Of a stretch of DNA of 42,340 nt, positions 31,290-40,654 are shown one piece after another; the first letter of the stretch is position 1; each line of letters starts with the position of its first letter. The position numbers and the translations under genes were made by a program. Below the pieces are notes generated by a model that made no database searches, had not been told where the DNA came from, and saw nothing but the letters and a program-made list of their open reading frames with translations. The DNA lies in contig LBQC01000003.1 of assembly GCA_000990565.1 (NCBI GenBank), forward strand, positions 17,251-59,590. The letters run 5' to 3'. This DNA is from Candidatus Roizmanbacteria bacterium GW2011_GWA2_35_19 (GTDB lineage Bacteria > Patescibacteriota > Microgenomatia > UBA1406 > GWC2-37-13).

Positions 31290-32864
31290 TTACATTCGTT
31301 CAACCGTTTTAATTCCCAATAAATCCAACCCTTTCTTAATTATATTTGCGGTTGCGAGAGTAATTAACAATCGAATTTTTTTTATTTCTTCATCAGCTTT
31401 TAAAATGGGATTCTTTTGGTAAAACACATTATAAGATGAAGCCAGATCATAAATATAATTGGCAATATCATTAGGTGATAAATCTATGGCCGCCTTATTC
31501 ACAACCTCAGGAAATTTACTAAATTTCCTCATGAGATTTAATTCGTTTTCACCCATTCTGGCAAGTGACTGAGCGGAAAGCGAAGGAACGCGTCCAGAAT
31601 GACGGCGAAGAATACTTTGACAACGAACATATGTGTAGATTAAATATGGAGCTGAATTACCGTCAACGGCGATTGATTCTTCAAGATCGAAGGCGATTGC
31701 GTCGGTCACTGATTGTTTAAGGAATGAATATTTAACTGAAGCGACTGCAAGTACCTCAGCCGTTTCATCATCGCATTTAAATTTTTCTACAATCTTCTTC
31801 TTTGTTTCATCAATTAACCAAGGACCCTCAATAATATTACCAACCCGGGAAGACATCTTACCTTCCTTTAAATTAACCCAGTTATAGGCTAAATGGTATT
31901 GCTTATTTTTATATTTTTTTTCATTCAAGAGTTCCTCGACCTTGAAAGTTATCTTGAAGAAACTTGACTGCTCGGGGGTAACGCAATGGATATTTTTATC
32001 CAGTTCTCCAAAGTCAGAAAATTCTTTTTCAGCCAGGCCAAGTTCTTTTCCCTCATAAGTCGGAAACCCAAGCGAATTGATAAAAACCCGCGTATCGAGT
32101 CCATATTTTTTTCCATTAAAGACTATTGCCCCCTGGCTTTTTTCAAGAATCCCAGATTTTAAGGCCTGCATACATACTTCAGTTCCTCTTTCATAAAACT
32201 CGCTTTCAAAATACAATCGGTCAAAATGGCTATATACACGCTTATAAACTTCGTCAAAATAATCAAGACTCCATTTGCGAGTCTCTTCCCATAAAGGCAT
32301 TATTTCAAGGTCACGATCGTAAATCATTTTATTAATTTTTAAGATTTCTTCTTTAGCTTTTGGATCTACTTCGTAAGCGCGAGTTCCCTCGGTGTACATT
32401 TTTCCAATAAATTTTGTCTTATCTGATGTTGTTTTAAGTTTTTTCATTTCTAATTTTTTGTTTCTTACAGCGTATAAACATTTAGCTGTATGGAGGCCAA
32501 CATCGCCTTGATAATTGCTTCGAATGACTTTGTTACCTACTGCTTCAAGGATTCTGACAACTGTTTCACCGGTTGAAATATTACGAAGATGTCCGATATG
32601 AAATAGTTTTAGAGTATTAGGATGAGCAAATTCGACCATTACCTTTTTATTTGGCCCAAAATGATATTTGGAAAAATCAAATTTCTCTTTAGCGTATTCA
32701 TGTAGTTGACTAGTTAACTGCACTTTCGAAATCCAGAAGTTGATAAAGCCGGGCTTAACGATTTCAATTTTTTCGGCCGGTGGTTGAAGGTCGACTACAA
32801 TATTATCGACGGTAAGTTTTTTTAAAACTTCGTTCAAAGCCTTGAGTACTTGATCCTTTATCAT
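31290..32864 (-). CDS. argS: Arginine-tRNA ligase
   Basis: ArgRS is a class I synthetase that charges tRNA-Arg. The HIGH motif lies in LKLFHIGHLRN, and the KMSKS position reads KMSSR (EGKMSSRVG). A short N-terminal domain and the C-terminal anticodon-binding helical domain frame the core. The repeat at 31554-31604 adds about 17 residues (HSGRVPSLSAQSLARM) in the anticodon-binding domain. The frame also allows an upstream TTG at 32882; the ATG at 32864 (MIKDQVLKALNEV) fits the family better. It follows pfkB closely. Confidence 0.93.
   Translation of the reverse strand: MIKDQVLKALNEVLKKLTVDNIVVDLQPPAEKIEIVKPGFINFWISKVQLTSQLHEYAKEKFDFSKYHFGPNKKVMVEFAHPNTLKLFHIGHLRNISTGETVVRILEAVGNKVIRSNYQGDVGLHTAKCLYAVRNKKLEMKKLKTTSDKTKFIGKMYTEGTRAYEVDPKAKEEILKINKMIYDRDLEIMPLWEETRKWSLDYFDEVYKRVYSHFDRLYFESEFYERGTEVCMQALKSGILEKSQGAIVFNGKKYGLDTRVFINSLGFPTYEGKELGLAEKEFSDFGELDKNIHCVTPEQSSFFKITFKVEELLNEKKYKNKQYHLAYNWVNLKEGKMSSRVGNIIEGPWLIDETKKKIVEKFKCDDETAEVLAVASVKYSFLKQSVTDAIAFDLEESIAVDGNSAPYLIYTYVRCQSILRRHSGRVPSLSAQSLARMGENELNLMRKFSKFPEVVNKAAIDLSPNDIANYIYDLASSYNVFYQKNPILKADEEIKKIRLLITLATANIIKKGLDLLGIKTVERM
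31554..31604 (-). repeat. Dispersed repeat copy inside argS
   Basis: On the minus strand the segment starts GTCATTCTGGACGCGTTC and ends CTTGCCAGAATGGG. The 14-base TTCTGGACGCGTTC and the 12-base CTTGCCAGAATG ends match the intergenic repeat at 26649-26689, while the middle differs. Confidence 0.8.
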
Positions 32865-32885
32865 TGCTTTATATGATAGCAAAAC

Positions 32886-33710
32886 TTAAATATAATTAAC
32901 AGCTCCGTAATGTGAAGCTATTTTGCTAGCAAGTTTAGTTCCTACGAACATGCTTTTAGCAATATCTTTACTTTTTAAATATTCGCTGACAAAACCAGCT
33001 AAGTAAGCGTCGCCGCAACCAGTGGTATCAATTACTTTTCCAGGCAACGATTTTTGGATAAATACTTCATTGCCAAAAAAAGCTATACTACCATTTTTAC
33101 CTAAAGTTACTATTATGAGCTTATTTTTTTGTTTACTGAATTTTTTTATTTTATTGATCAACGATTTTTCTTTGATATTTAAACTTAAATAACAAATATC
33201 AAAATCATGTTGATATTTTTGAATAAACGAAAAGTCTTTGTTAAAATCAGATAGGTCTCTAAAATCAACGATTTTTATCCCCTTCGTTTTTATCTTTATT
33301 ACTTGATCAAACAGATTAATAATTTGTTTATACACAGTAGTCACAACGGCGTCTTGAGAAGAAATAAATTTTTTATCTTTATTTGTGAGCTGAAATTTAT
33401 CTAAAACACCATTATCATAATAAGTAAATATTTTCTCTCCGTTAATATTATTTTTAATATATTGGACAGCTGTTTTACCAGAAAATATATATAAATGATT
33501 GATAAATATTTGATTTTTTATTAAGCATTTTTTTGTAAAATCTGAATTCTGATCGTTTCCTAAAACTGATACAACAGACACATTATCGTCATTAGACGGA
33601 CTTTTATAATTAATCACAAAATTTAAGGCGCTACCTCCGGGGAAAATCTTTTTCAAATCAATATAAAAATCAACGCCTACATTTCCGGCATAGACAATAT
33701 TATTTTTCAT
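32886..33710 (-). CDS. PfkB-family carbohydrate kinase
   Basis: This is a ribokinase-like sugar or nucleoside kinase. The GGSALNFV motif near the N-terminus (about residues 20-27) contacts the substrate. The catalytic DTTGCGDAYLAGF near residue 230 replaces the common DTxGAGD with a Cys in place of Ala; the catalytic Asp remains. The length of 274 is in the low range. It overlaps the BtpA gene by 11 bases. The phosphorylated substrate is unknown; the BtpA-type neighbour hints at a sugar or nucleoside pathway. Confidence 0.85.
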   Translation of the reverse strand: MKNNIVYAGNVGVDFYIDLKKIFPGGSALNFVINYKSPSNDDNVSVVSVLGNDQNSDFTKKCLIKNQIFINHLYIFSGKTAVQYIKNNINGEKIFTYYDNGVLDKFQLTNKDKKFISSQDAVVTTVYKQIINLFDQVIKIKTKGIKIVDFRDLSDFNKDFSFIQKYQHDFDICYLSLNIKEKSLINKIKKFSKQKNKLIIVTLGKNGSIAFFGNEVFIQKSLPGKVIDTTGCGDAYLAGFVSEYLKSKDIAKSMFVGTKLASKIASHYGAVNYI

Positions 33711-34530
33711 GATTTTTTCTTAATTTATTAACTTGTTTCATAAAGCTATTTACTTGAGAGAAAATTATATTTCCCTCTTCTTTTTCAAAGGCGGTTCCAA
33801 TGATAGCACCATCAGCTTTAGATAATAAATTTGGAATATCCCTTTTAACTAAACCACTTCCAATTAAAACCGGTATATTACAGGCATTTTTTGCTTGAAC
33901 AGTATCTTTTACATCAGTAGGTAGGCCTGTTCTATTACCAGAAACAATAATCGCATCAGCTCCGTAAAATTCTGCCTGTTTAGCTGATAAATCTATTGTT
34001 TTTTTTGGTTCGAGCATAATCATATATTTAACGTGGATATCGGCAAGCAAAAGAATTTTTTCTGCATTTAGCATTTTTCGGTAGGATTTGACAGCTAAAG
34101 GATTTATATCAATGAGACCTCGGCAATTTGTGTTTATAGTTTTCCAAGTGTCAGGATCGCGCATAACTTTATCAACAAAAACGTTAAGTCTGACAAATTT
34201 AGCCCCAGTCGCCTTAGCAATGGCAAAATTAGCCTCCCAGTCAAGAAGTAAACAGGTAACCCCGATTGGAACTTTAGTTTGATTAACTGCCTGTTTGACC
34301 AAAACACTCATAGCCGATACTTGTGCCTTAGAGATTGTCATCGTGTGTGGTTTATCCGATGCGTTTTCAATCAGAATTCCGTCAACTTCGGACTTCTGAA
34401 AAATCTCGACAGACTTTTTTACCTGATCTAATAGAGAATCCATTTTAGAAAAACCTATTTCTCCTGGAAGAGGATCAAGATGAATGACCCCAATAATCGG
34501 AAACGCTTTAGGAAAAATTTGCTTAAACAT
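33700..34530 (-). CDS. BtpA/SgcQ-family TIM-barrel protein
   Basis: The protein follows the BtpA family: FPIIGVIHLDPLPGE near the start, EVDGILIENASDKP, then LRLNVFVD-like FVRLNVFVDKVMRDPD, ADAIIVSGNRTG and a final IPVLIGSGLVKRDIP...GAIIGTAFE. The barrel resembles phosphate-binding enzymes, and in some bacteria relatives accompany sugar-utilisation genes; BtpA itself was named for photosystem I assembly, which is irrelevant here. An earlier Met at 34572 would overlap the preceding gene by 38 bases. The Met at 34530 leaves a 4-base gap and is preferred. Coupled to the kinase. Confidence 0.8.
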   Translation of the reverse strand: MFKQIFPKAFPIIGVIHLDPLPGEIGFSKMDSLLDQVKKSVEIFQKSEVDGILIENASDKPHTMTISKAQVSAMSVLVKQAVNQTKVPIGVTCLLLDWEANFAIAKATGAKFVRLNVFVDKVMRDPDTWKTINTNCRGLIDINPLAVKSYRKMLNAEKILLLADIHVKYMIMLEPKKTIDLSAKQAEFYGADAIIVSGNRTGLPTDVKDTVQAKNACNIPVLIGSGLVKRDIPNLLSKADGAIIGTAFEKEEGNIIFSQVNSFMKQVNKLRKNHEK

Positions 34531-34534
34531 AAGA

Positions 34535-35748
34535 TTATTTTTGACTACTAGGTTTCCAGACATGGGAAACAACTGGTTTAATTTGTAACCAATCTTTTTG
34601 TTTTAAAACATGATTAAAAAGTGTCCGTCTTTTTGATAAAGATGGAGCAGCAGCATAAACCAACAGAGAAGGATTACCAACTTTGGCTTGAGCAAACTGC
34701 CCAAATAAAGATTGTAAATGTTCCTGCTGTAAAGACAAAAATGTTTGCCAGTCTCCTGCTTGAATTATAGGAAAGTAACTTTTTGCCATGGATTTTACAC
34801 CTTCTTCAGCCGCTATGGAGAATTTTTGAGCCAGTGGATCAATAAGGGTATTAATTACTGGTGTTCCATCTTTTTTAAATTGCTGTACCGAAACATGATT
34901 ACATACAGTTGCTTCCATAACATCAGCTAACGCTTCTAAATCAAATCTAACTGAATTATTCATTGTTAGTTTATTACTATTAGTTAATTCAGCCAAATAA
35001 TTTATATATGCTGGTACAGTATCTTCAAATTCTCCACCGCATAGATGACTGTAAAAAGCAACTGGAAGTAAAATGACGTTCGATGGAACAACTCCATCTA
35101 GAATAGGCGAAGGCATATGCCCATTTTGCCATAAAGCTCCAACATTACCAGCTTGGGCAATAAAAAAGATTTCTTACCCTGCTTTAAAGCATCAATCATA
35201 TAGGCATACTGAAGGGAATCGGCCACAACGATATGTTTTGAATTTCCTATCTGTTGTTGAATATAGGAAATTATTTGTTTGTAATGATTGGGAGTTTTTT
35301 CAACTAATGATCCAGTAGATGGGTCAATTTCATCTTTAATACCAAGGTTTAATCGGTTAATATGGACCGCTTTATTGACTTTAGGATCCAGGTCTAAGGC
35401 AGGAGATAAAACTTCAGCCGCCCACATTCCCGGGTATGAATCACGCGGTAACCACCATAATTGAGTTAAAGGATCAAATTGTTTTAGTGACTTGTAAGTT
35501 TGAAGAGCCATCACGCTCCATCCAACCACAAGGGGTCCAAGAATATTTTGATAAAATTCTTGGTAAACATCTAAATATGCTTGTTCACTAGTTATTGCTT
35601 TTCCCTCAAATAATTTAACTTGCGCTTGTGATTTAAATAAACTAGAGTATTTTAAAGAAGTTTCATCGCCAATAGAATAGGCGATAGCTTTTTGATACCA
35701 ATCTGCCATCTGATCTAAAGTAATTTTTGTTTCTATTTTTTCTTTCAT
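34535..35748 (-). pseudogene. Frameshifted gene of unknown function
   Basis: Two overlapping frames, 35098-35748 and 34535-35116, are parts of one gene. The first frame ends KKSFLLPKLVMLELYGK, which is not protein-like. In the second frame the sequence upstream of its Met reads FFIAQAGNVGALWQNGH and joins smoothly. One extra T in the run of six at 35162-35167 restores a protein of about 404 residues. The part IGPL-like ILGPLVVGW ... LWWLPRDSYPGMWAAE resembles a family I know only from glycan clusters; I give no function. A sequencing error or phase variation is as likely as true loss. Confidence 0.75.
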
Positions 35749-35770
35749 ATTTAATTGAGAAAATAATTTA

Positions 35771-35800
35771 AATAAAAACCCCGCCTTATTTCGGCGGGGT
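35771..35800 (-). terminator. Terminator of the arginine operon
   Basis: On the minus strand CCCCGCC/GGCGGGG (35793-35799 with 35779-35785) has a 7-base loop and is followed by TTTTTATT. It lies just after the M20 peptidase gene and before the frameshifted gene, so the two operons are separate. Confidence 0.85.
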
Positions 35801-35825
35801 AGATGTTAAAATAATTTAACTTAAA

Positions 35826-36866
35826 TCATCCCCATAGATTTTTCCTTAATAAATAAAAAATAACTTTTTGTAGATTCAAAAGATTATTAACAGCTATATA
35901 TTCTTTTACTGTATGCGCATTTTTTACACCATCGCCAAGATTGATTGTTTTTATTCCCTTTGAATTTAGAATATTTGCATCGCTTACAGCAGAATAAGTG
36001 AAGGGTGTTGGATTTAAATCTAAAGATTTATACATTTGAATTACCTGTTTCACTAAATCAGATGAGATTTTATGACTATATCCTGGAGCAAATCCAGAAA
36101 ATGTCAATAGGCCTTTCTTAAAAATAAACTTTATTTTTTCAATATGTTTTTCAAAAAGATTTTTTTGATAACTTCTGATTTCTCCTTTGAGTGTAAATTT
36201 ATCTGGAATAATGTTGATTCCAGTTCCTCCGTTAATCAAACCTACATTGATAGTAGTTTCACCATTATTAAGTTTTCCGATTTTAACTTCACTTAATGCA
36301 TTAATTGCTGGAATTAAAGCGTTAGTGCCTTTTTCAGGAGTCGAAGAGTGACTTGCTTTTCCGCTAAATTCTACCTCAAATAAACAGATATAAGGGGATC
36401 TCAATATTATTGATCCAATCGGTTTAATACTATCAAAAGTAAAACCAATTTTTGATTTTATCCAATCAAATGGGAATTTACTTAAACCGTTGCCGTTTTC
36501 TTCATCAACCGTAAAGAGGAGCTCGAAGGATTTTGAGTTAGGCGACTCTTCGACGGCGGCCATCAAAGCTGCGATGGCCGCTTTATTATCTGCCCCAAGA
36601 ATAGTTTTTCCTGAACTTTTAATTATGTCATTTTTAATAAATGGCTTTATATTTTTTCCTGGTTCGACCGTATCCATATGAGCGCAAAATAAAATCGGTG
36701 GGCTATTCTCTATTTTTTTTGCCAAAATGTTTCCAGCCGAGTCAACCTGGAAGCCTAAGCCCAGTTTATTCAGCCAATTTTTTACATATTCAATCATTCC
36801 CTGTTCGTGTCCAGAAGGGCTATCAATTTGTACCATTTCGATAAATTTGGATACAGCCTTATACAT
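35826..36866 (-). CDS. M20-family peptidase (PepT-like)
   Basis: This is a zinc peptidase of the M20 family, near tripeptidase T. The metal motifs are visible: CAHMDTVEPG (about residues 62-71), TILGADNKAAIAALM (about 92-106) and TVDEENGNG (about 125-133, with the catalytic Glu). The His of the last ligand site is in the C-terminal NAHTVKEYI. The lid domain includes ASHSSTPEKGTNAL. The ORF extends to an earlier Met at 36896, inside argH. The Met at 36866 starts one base after the argH stop and is preferred. A link to arginine-containing peptides is inference. Confidence 0.88.
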   Translation of the reverse strand: MYKAVSKFIEMVQIDSPSGHEQGMIEYVKNWLNKLGLGFQVDSAGNILAKKIENSPPILFCAHMDTVEPGKNIKPFIKNDIIKSSGKTILGADNKAAIAALMAAVEESPNSKSFELLFTVDEENGNGLSKFPFDWIKSKIGFTFDSIKPIGSIILRSPYICLFEVEFSGKASHSSTPEKGTNALIPAINALSEVKIGKLNNGETTINVGLINGGTGINIIPDKFTLKGEIRSYQKNLFEKHIEKIKFIFKKGLLTFSGFAPGYSHKISSDLVKQVIQMYKSLDLNPTPFTYSAVSDANILNSKGIKTINLGDGVKNAHTVKEYIAVNNLLNLQKVIFYLLRKNLWG

Positions 36867-36867
36867 A

Positions 36868-38868
36868 TTAACTTTTGATAAATTTATATACTTCATCTAG
36901 TAATTTTTCTTCTGATTCAACAAGCTTATTCTTTTGATCAGCTGTCCAATTATTTAGAATTATTAATTCTTTACTTAATTTGTTATTAATTTTTTGAACA
37001 TATTTTGGTCCAGCAGATCCTTCATGTTCATAGTGATCTAAAGCATTTTCTACATTAAAAACGTTATTAACAAGATCTGCGCTGAGAGGTAAATTTTTCC
37101 CAATTATTTCAATAATGGCCTTTTTTACTATATCGACTGTTATGGCCTGTACGTTTCCATTTACCAGACCGACTGTTTTGCCGACGATTTTGTGGGCAGT
37201 TCGGAAAGGTACCTGAAATTTTTTTACCAACTCATCAGCGAGCTTTGTTGGTAGACTAGAGATGACTCCTTTTTTCATCGCTTCAGGATTAGCAACGACT
37301 TTTGAAATCATCGCGTTGGTTATTGCGATCGTACTGAGAGCTTCATCAAGCGAAGCCATTATTGCAATTTTAGTTTCTGCTGAATCACGATTGTAACCCG
37401 ATGGGGTACCTTTCATAGCAACAATGTCGTGGACCAGATTAGCAATCAATTTTGAGCTTTTGCTTTTAATTTTTTCACAGATATCAGGATTCATTTTTTG
37501 TGGCATTATCGAAGAACCGGTTGTATATTCTTCGGAAATTGCCACATAATTTAATTCTGGCAAACTCCAAATGATGAGATCTTCCATCATTTTGGAAAGG
37601 ATTGTCATAATTATAGCCAACTGACTTATAATATTGGCGTCCTCTATACCACGGTTATTGATTGCGCTTAAACCATTATTAAGTGGCTTGGAAAATCCTA
37701 GAGCTTTAGCTGTGAGTTCCGGTTTGATTTTCCAGTTGACTCCGTAAGAGGCTCCGGCTCCAAGAGGGCAATAATCATATACCTCAAAAATAGTTTTCAA
37801 CACATCATTAATAAATAGAATTTGATCAAGATATGACTGCCACCAAAAGCCAAAACTTGATGGCATAGCGCTTCTCATGTGAGTAAATCCGGGCATGATG
37901 ATATCTTTATACATTTCTGCCTTTTTTAACAAGGTTTTCTCAAGCTTATTAAGCTCGTCAAAAATATCGACCAACGATTTTTTTGTAAAAAGCTTTTGAT
38001 CAACGATTGTTTGGTCATTTCGGCTTCTTGCTACATGAAACCAGCCCGCTTCGTCTCCAATCTTGTCAGTCAATTGTTTTTCCACGTTTTCATGGACGTC
38101 ACCAACTGAGGGATCGATAATATTTCCATAATGGGATTTTCCAAGTATTTCAAGTAACCCCTTTAAAATTTTTTTAGCAATTTGTTTTGGGACAATTCCA
38201 CATTTTGCCGTCATCAGATTATGAGCAATAGTTTCAATCACATAATACGGTGCCAATTTATTTTCAAGCACCGTCATCGTTGGGTCCATAATAAATTGAT
38301 CAGTGATTTTTGCCGGTCCTTTCGTATAGATCCCTTCATATATTTTTGTGTTTTTCATAATATTTTTATTTAAATTTTTAATAATTTTCAAATTCATACA
38401 TGTTTCAGGTTTTCCTTTAAGTAAATTCTTGACATAGTGTGGATATTTCATCTTAGTTGCTCCGAGTTTTTTTAAAGTTGAAATTGCTTTAATATTATCG
38501 CTTGAAATTATGGCAAATAAATCTGAGTCTGGATCGAGCGTATCGTGTAGGTTGCATACCAAATCAACCAGCTGCTTACCAATTCCATTATTTGGATATT
38601 TTGATATCCAGGATGAAAATTCATAACCTTTGATTGTATTTTTTACCATCCATGGATATAGTTTGGCAAAGCCTAGCAGTTGGTGTTGGTCATCCGTTAT
38701 AAGTACCGTCAGACCCTTGTCCATATAATCCACTAATTCTTTTTCAGAAAATTGCACCATATGCTCCTTATGACCATTTATAAACATTAAAATATCTTTT
38801 ATAATATTTTTCTTTTTTGACAACGAAATTATTTTTAATTGTTTTCCAGAAAATTCTAGTTTATTCAC
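36868..38868 (-). CDS. argH: Acetyltransferase-argininosuccinate lyase fusion
   Basis: The C-terminal ~495 residues are argininosuccinate lyase: the start TKIYEGIYTKGPAKI, then GDVHENVEKQL, HVARSRNDQ and the catalytic-loop signature GSSIMPQKMNPD. It splits argininosuccinate into arginine and fumarate. Residues 1-165 form a GNAT acetyltransferase with the acyl-CoA loop PNNGIGKQL (about 92-100), resembling the acetylglutamate synthase domain. A GNAT-lyase fusion is known as argH(A) in some marine gammaproteobacteria, but there the GNAT part is C-terminal. The gene overlaps argG by 4 bases. Length 666, frame unbroken. Confidence 0.93.
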   Translation of the reverse strand: MNKLEFSGKQLKIISLSKKKNIIKDILMFINGHKEHMVQFSEKELVDYMDKGLTVLITDDQHQLLGFAKLYPWMVKNTIKGYEFSSWISKYPNNGIGKQLVDLVCNLHDTLDPDSDLFAIISSDNIKAISTLKKLGATKMKYPHYVKNLLKGKPETCMNLKIIKNLNKNIMKNTKIYEGIYTKGPAKITDQFIMDPTMTVLENKLAPYYVIETIAHNLMTAKCGIVPKQIAKKILKGLLEILGKSHYGNIIDPSVGDVHENVEKQLTDKIGDEAGWFHVARSRNDQTIVDQKLFTKKSLVDIFDELNKLEKTLLKKAEMYKDIIMPGFTHMRSAMPSSFGFWWQSYLDQILFINDVLKTIFEVYDYCPLGAGASYGVNWKIKPELTAKALGFSKPLNNGLSAINNRGIEDANIISQLAIIMTILSKMMEDLIIWSLPELNYVAISEEYTTGSSIMPQKMNPDICEKIKSKSSKLIANLVHDIVAMKGTPSGYNRDSAETKIAIMASLDEALSTIAITNAMISKVVANPEAMKKGVISSLPTKLADELVKKFQVPFRTAHKIVGKTVGLVNGNVQAITVDIVKKAIIEIIGKNLPLSADLVNNVFNVENALDHYEHEGSAGPKYVQKINNKLSKELIILNNWTADQKNKLVESEEKLLDEVYKFIKS

Positions 38869-40079
38869 AACATTTCACCCCCTTTCTTATTTATTTTTGA
38901 GGCAATAATAGATTGGAGTCCGTAGAGCTTTATAAATCCATCAACTTCTTGTTTTGTCCAAGTTTTACTTTGGGCGTACATGGCAATTTTCGGATCGATT
39001 AGCGAATATTTTGATTTCACGGATACTGGTAAGGCATTACCATGTTCAATCTTCATCACGACTTTGCCACTAACATTTTTTTGATTTTTTTTAATAAAAG
39101 CTTTTAGAGAATCAATATATGGATCATAAAATTTTCCGTTAAAAATATTTTCTGTCATCTCTTTTGAAACCAGTTCGCCAAAATATATTTGTTGTTTTGA
39201 AAGGACATATTGTTCAAGAGCGAGGTGTGCTTTTATCAAAAATAAAATTCCCGGTGCTTCAAAAACTAGGTGTCCCTTGATACCGATCATGCAATCGCCG
39301 GTATAATATCCTTTACCAAACCCATATTTTCCGACTTCATGATTTAATATTTGAAGTATTTTAAAACCTTCAAGTTTTTTCCCATTAAGTTTTATAGGAG
39401 TTCCTTTATCGAAAACAATTTCAAAATAGGTTTTTTTATTTACATATTTTCCGGTTACCCATTGGAATATATTTTGATCGAGTTCAAGATTTTGGTCAAT
39501 TTCACTACCCGAATAGGTAATGCCTAGTAAATTAACATTAATAGAATATTTTTTATTGGAATCACCAATTACGAAACCATTTTTTTTAAGATATTTTTTC
39601 TCCTCTTCTCGATTGCCACCCATATCCTTGATTGGTTCAATCAAGGTAATATCTGGCGCAAGTATTTTTAAGGGAATATTGAATCTCACTTGATCGTTTC
39701 CCATGCCACTATTACCATTGGCAACATATTGAGCTTTTTCAAGGTTGGCAATTTCAATACATTTTTCAACAATCCCATATCTTTGAGAAGAGACGATATT
39801 AGGGTAAGATCCTTCATACAATCCATTTGTCATAATAATCCATTTAATAACCGAGTTAAAATATTGTTTTTTGTAATCAATTTGGTAATGTTTTTTTGCG
39901 CCCAGTGCTTTTGATTTTTCTTCAATACTTTTTAATTCATCGCTGGAGAATCCTCCTGAGTCAACGGTCGCAGTAATGACGTCAAATCCTTTTTCAATTA
40001 AATAAAGGACACAAAAAGAAGTGTCCAGACCTCCGGAAAAAGCAAGAATGACTTTTTTACTTATATTTTGATTTTTCAT
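38865..40079 (-). CDS. argG: Argininosuccinate synthase
   Basis: ArgG joins citrulline and aspartate with ATP to argininosuccinate. The ATP pyrophosphatase P-loop is SGGLDTS (about residues 15-21), followed by FDVITATVDSGG. Other family features are YVANGNSGMGNDQVRFN, IEPIKDMGGNREEEKKYL and the YSINVNLLGITYSGSEID region. The length of 404 is normal. It is coupled to argH. No argininosuccinate precursor genes (argF, carAB) are in the window, so citrulline may be imported or made elsewhere. Confidence 0.96.
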   Translation of the reverse strand: MKNQNISKKVILAFSGGLDTSFCVLYLIEKGFDVITATVDSGGFSSDELKSIEEKSKALGAKKHYQIDYKKQYFNSVIKWIIMTNGLYEGSYPNIVSSQRYGIVEKCIEIANLEKAQYVANGNSGMGNDQVRFNIPLKILAPDITLIEPIKDMGGNREEEKKYLKKNGFVIGDSNKKYSINVNLLGITYSGSEIDQNLELDQNIFQWVTGKYVNKKTYFEIVFDKGTPIKLNGKKLEGFKILQILNHEVGKYGFGKGYYTGDCMIGIKGHLVFEAPGILFLIKAHLALEQYVLSKQQIYFGELVSKEMTENIFNGKFYDPYIDSLKAFIKKNQKNVSGKVVMKIEHGNALPVSVKSKYSLIDPKIAMYAQSKTWTKQEVDGFIKLYGLQSIIASKINKKGGEML

Positions 40080-40104
40080 ATTATTATTTATATTTAATTA
40101 ATAA

Positions 40105-40530
40105 TTACTTGCTAAAAAGACAAATATTGTGATCAGCCTTAACTTTTTTCATGAATTTATCAAGGTGGTTAAAATATTTTGAATCAACATACATTTCAAT
40201 AGCTGTTAATCCAGCTAACTCTTCAGCTTGAAAATGATGATTTCCATATGTTGTCTTTGTTTTTTCGTGACCTTCTTGCCAACTTGTGGTTAGGTCTTTT
40301 ACAACAAACAAAATCGATAATGATTCTTTAACCGCGTCAATTCCTCCATCTGCTAGTTCCATATACATACCAACATTACTCGGGCTAGCCTTGTGTTTTT
40401 CAATATATGCTTGAAAAGCTGGTGATTTTAATATTTCAACTGGTAATAAAGCCCATTTTTTGCGACCATGTTCAACCGCAATTTGATTTCTATGATGTTG
40501 AAATTGTTTTAATTGTTTAAATGCTTTCAT
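40105..40530 (-). CDS. Unknown protein heading the arginine operon
   Basis: I do not recognise this 141-residue soluble protein. It has no signal peptide or membrane helix and is rich in His, Lys and aromatic residues (HHRNQIAVEHGRKKWALLP near the start, then TTYGNHHFQAEELAGLTAIEM). It lies directly before argG with a 25-base gap and behind a leader with two terminators, so its expression is tied to arginine genes. A regulatory or enzymatic role in this pathway is possible by position only. Confidence 0.7.
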   Translation of the reverse strand: MKAFKQLKQFQHHRNQIAVEHGRKKWALLPVEILKSPAFQAYIEKHKASPSNVGMYMELADGGIDAVKESLSILFVVKDLTTSWQEGHEKTKTTYGNHHFQAEELAGLTAIEMYVDSKYFNHLDKFMKKVKADHNICLFSK

Positions 40531-40554
40531 AATATTTATTTAAATTTATAATCT

Positions 40555-40583
40555 AAAAAAATCCCCCGGTTTCAATCGGGGGA
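40555..40583 (-). terminator. Second leader terminator (arginine operon)
   Basis: On the minus strand TCCCCCG / CGGGGGA (arms 40577-40583 and 40562-40568) is followed by seven T. It lies 24 bases before the ATG at 40530, after another terminator and the leader ORF. Confidence 0.85.
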
Positions 40584-40602
40584 GTTATGTGTATTTTCAG
40601 CC

Positions 40603-40637
40603 AAAAAAAATCCCCGGAGTTCTTTAGTCCGGGGGAT
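40603..40637 (-). terminator. First leader terminator (arginine operon)
   Basis: On the minus strand, a CCCCCGGA / TCCGGGG stem with an AGAACT-type loop is followed by eight T. It begins only about 20 bases after the leader ORF stop at 40655, the spacing expected for an attenuator. Confidence 0.85.
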
Positions 40638-40654
40638 TAATAATATTTTTTCTT

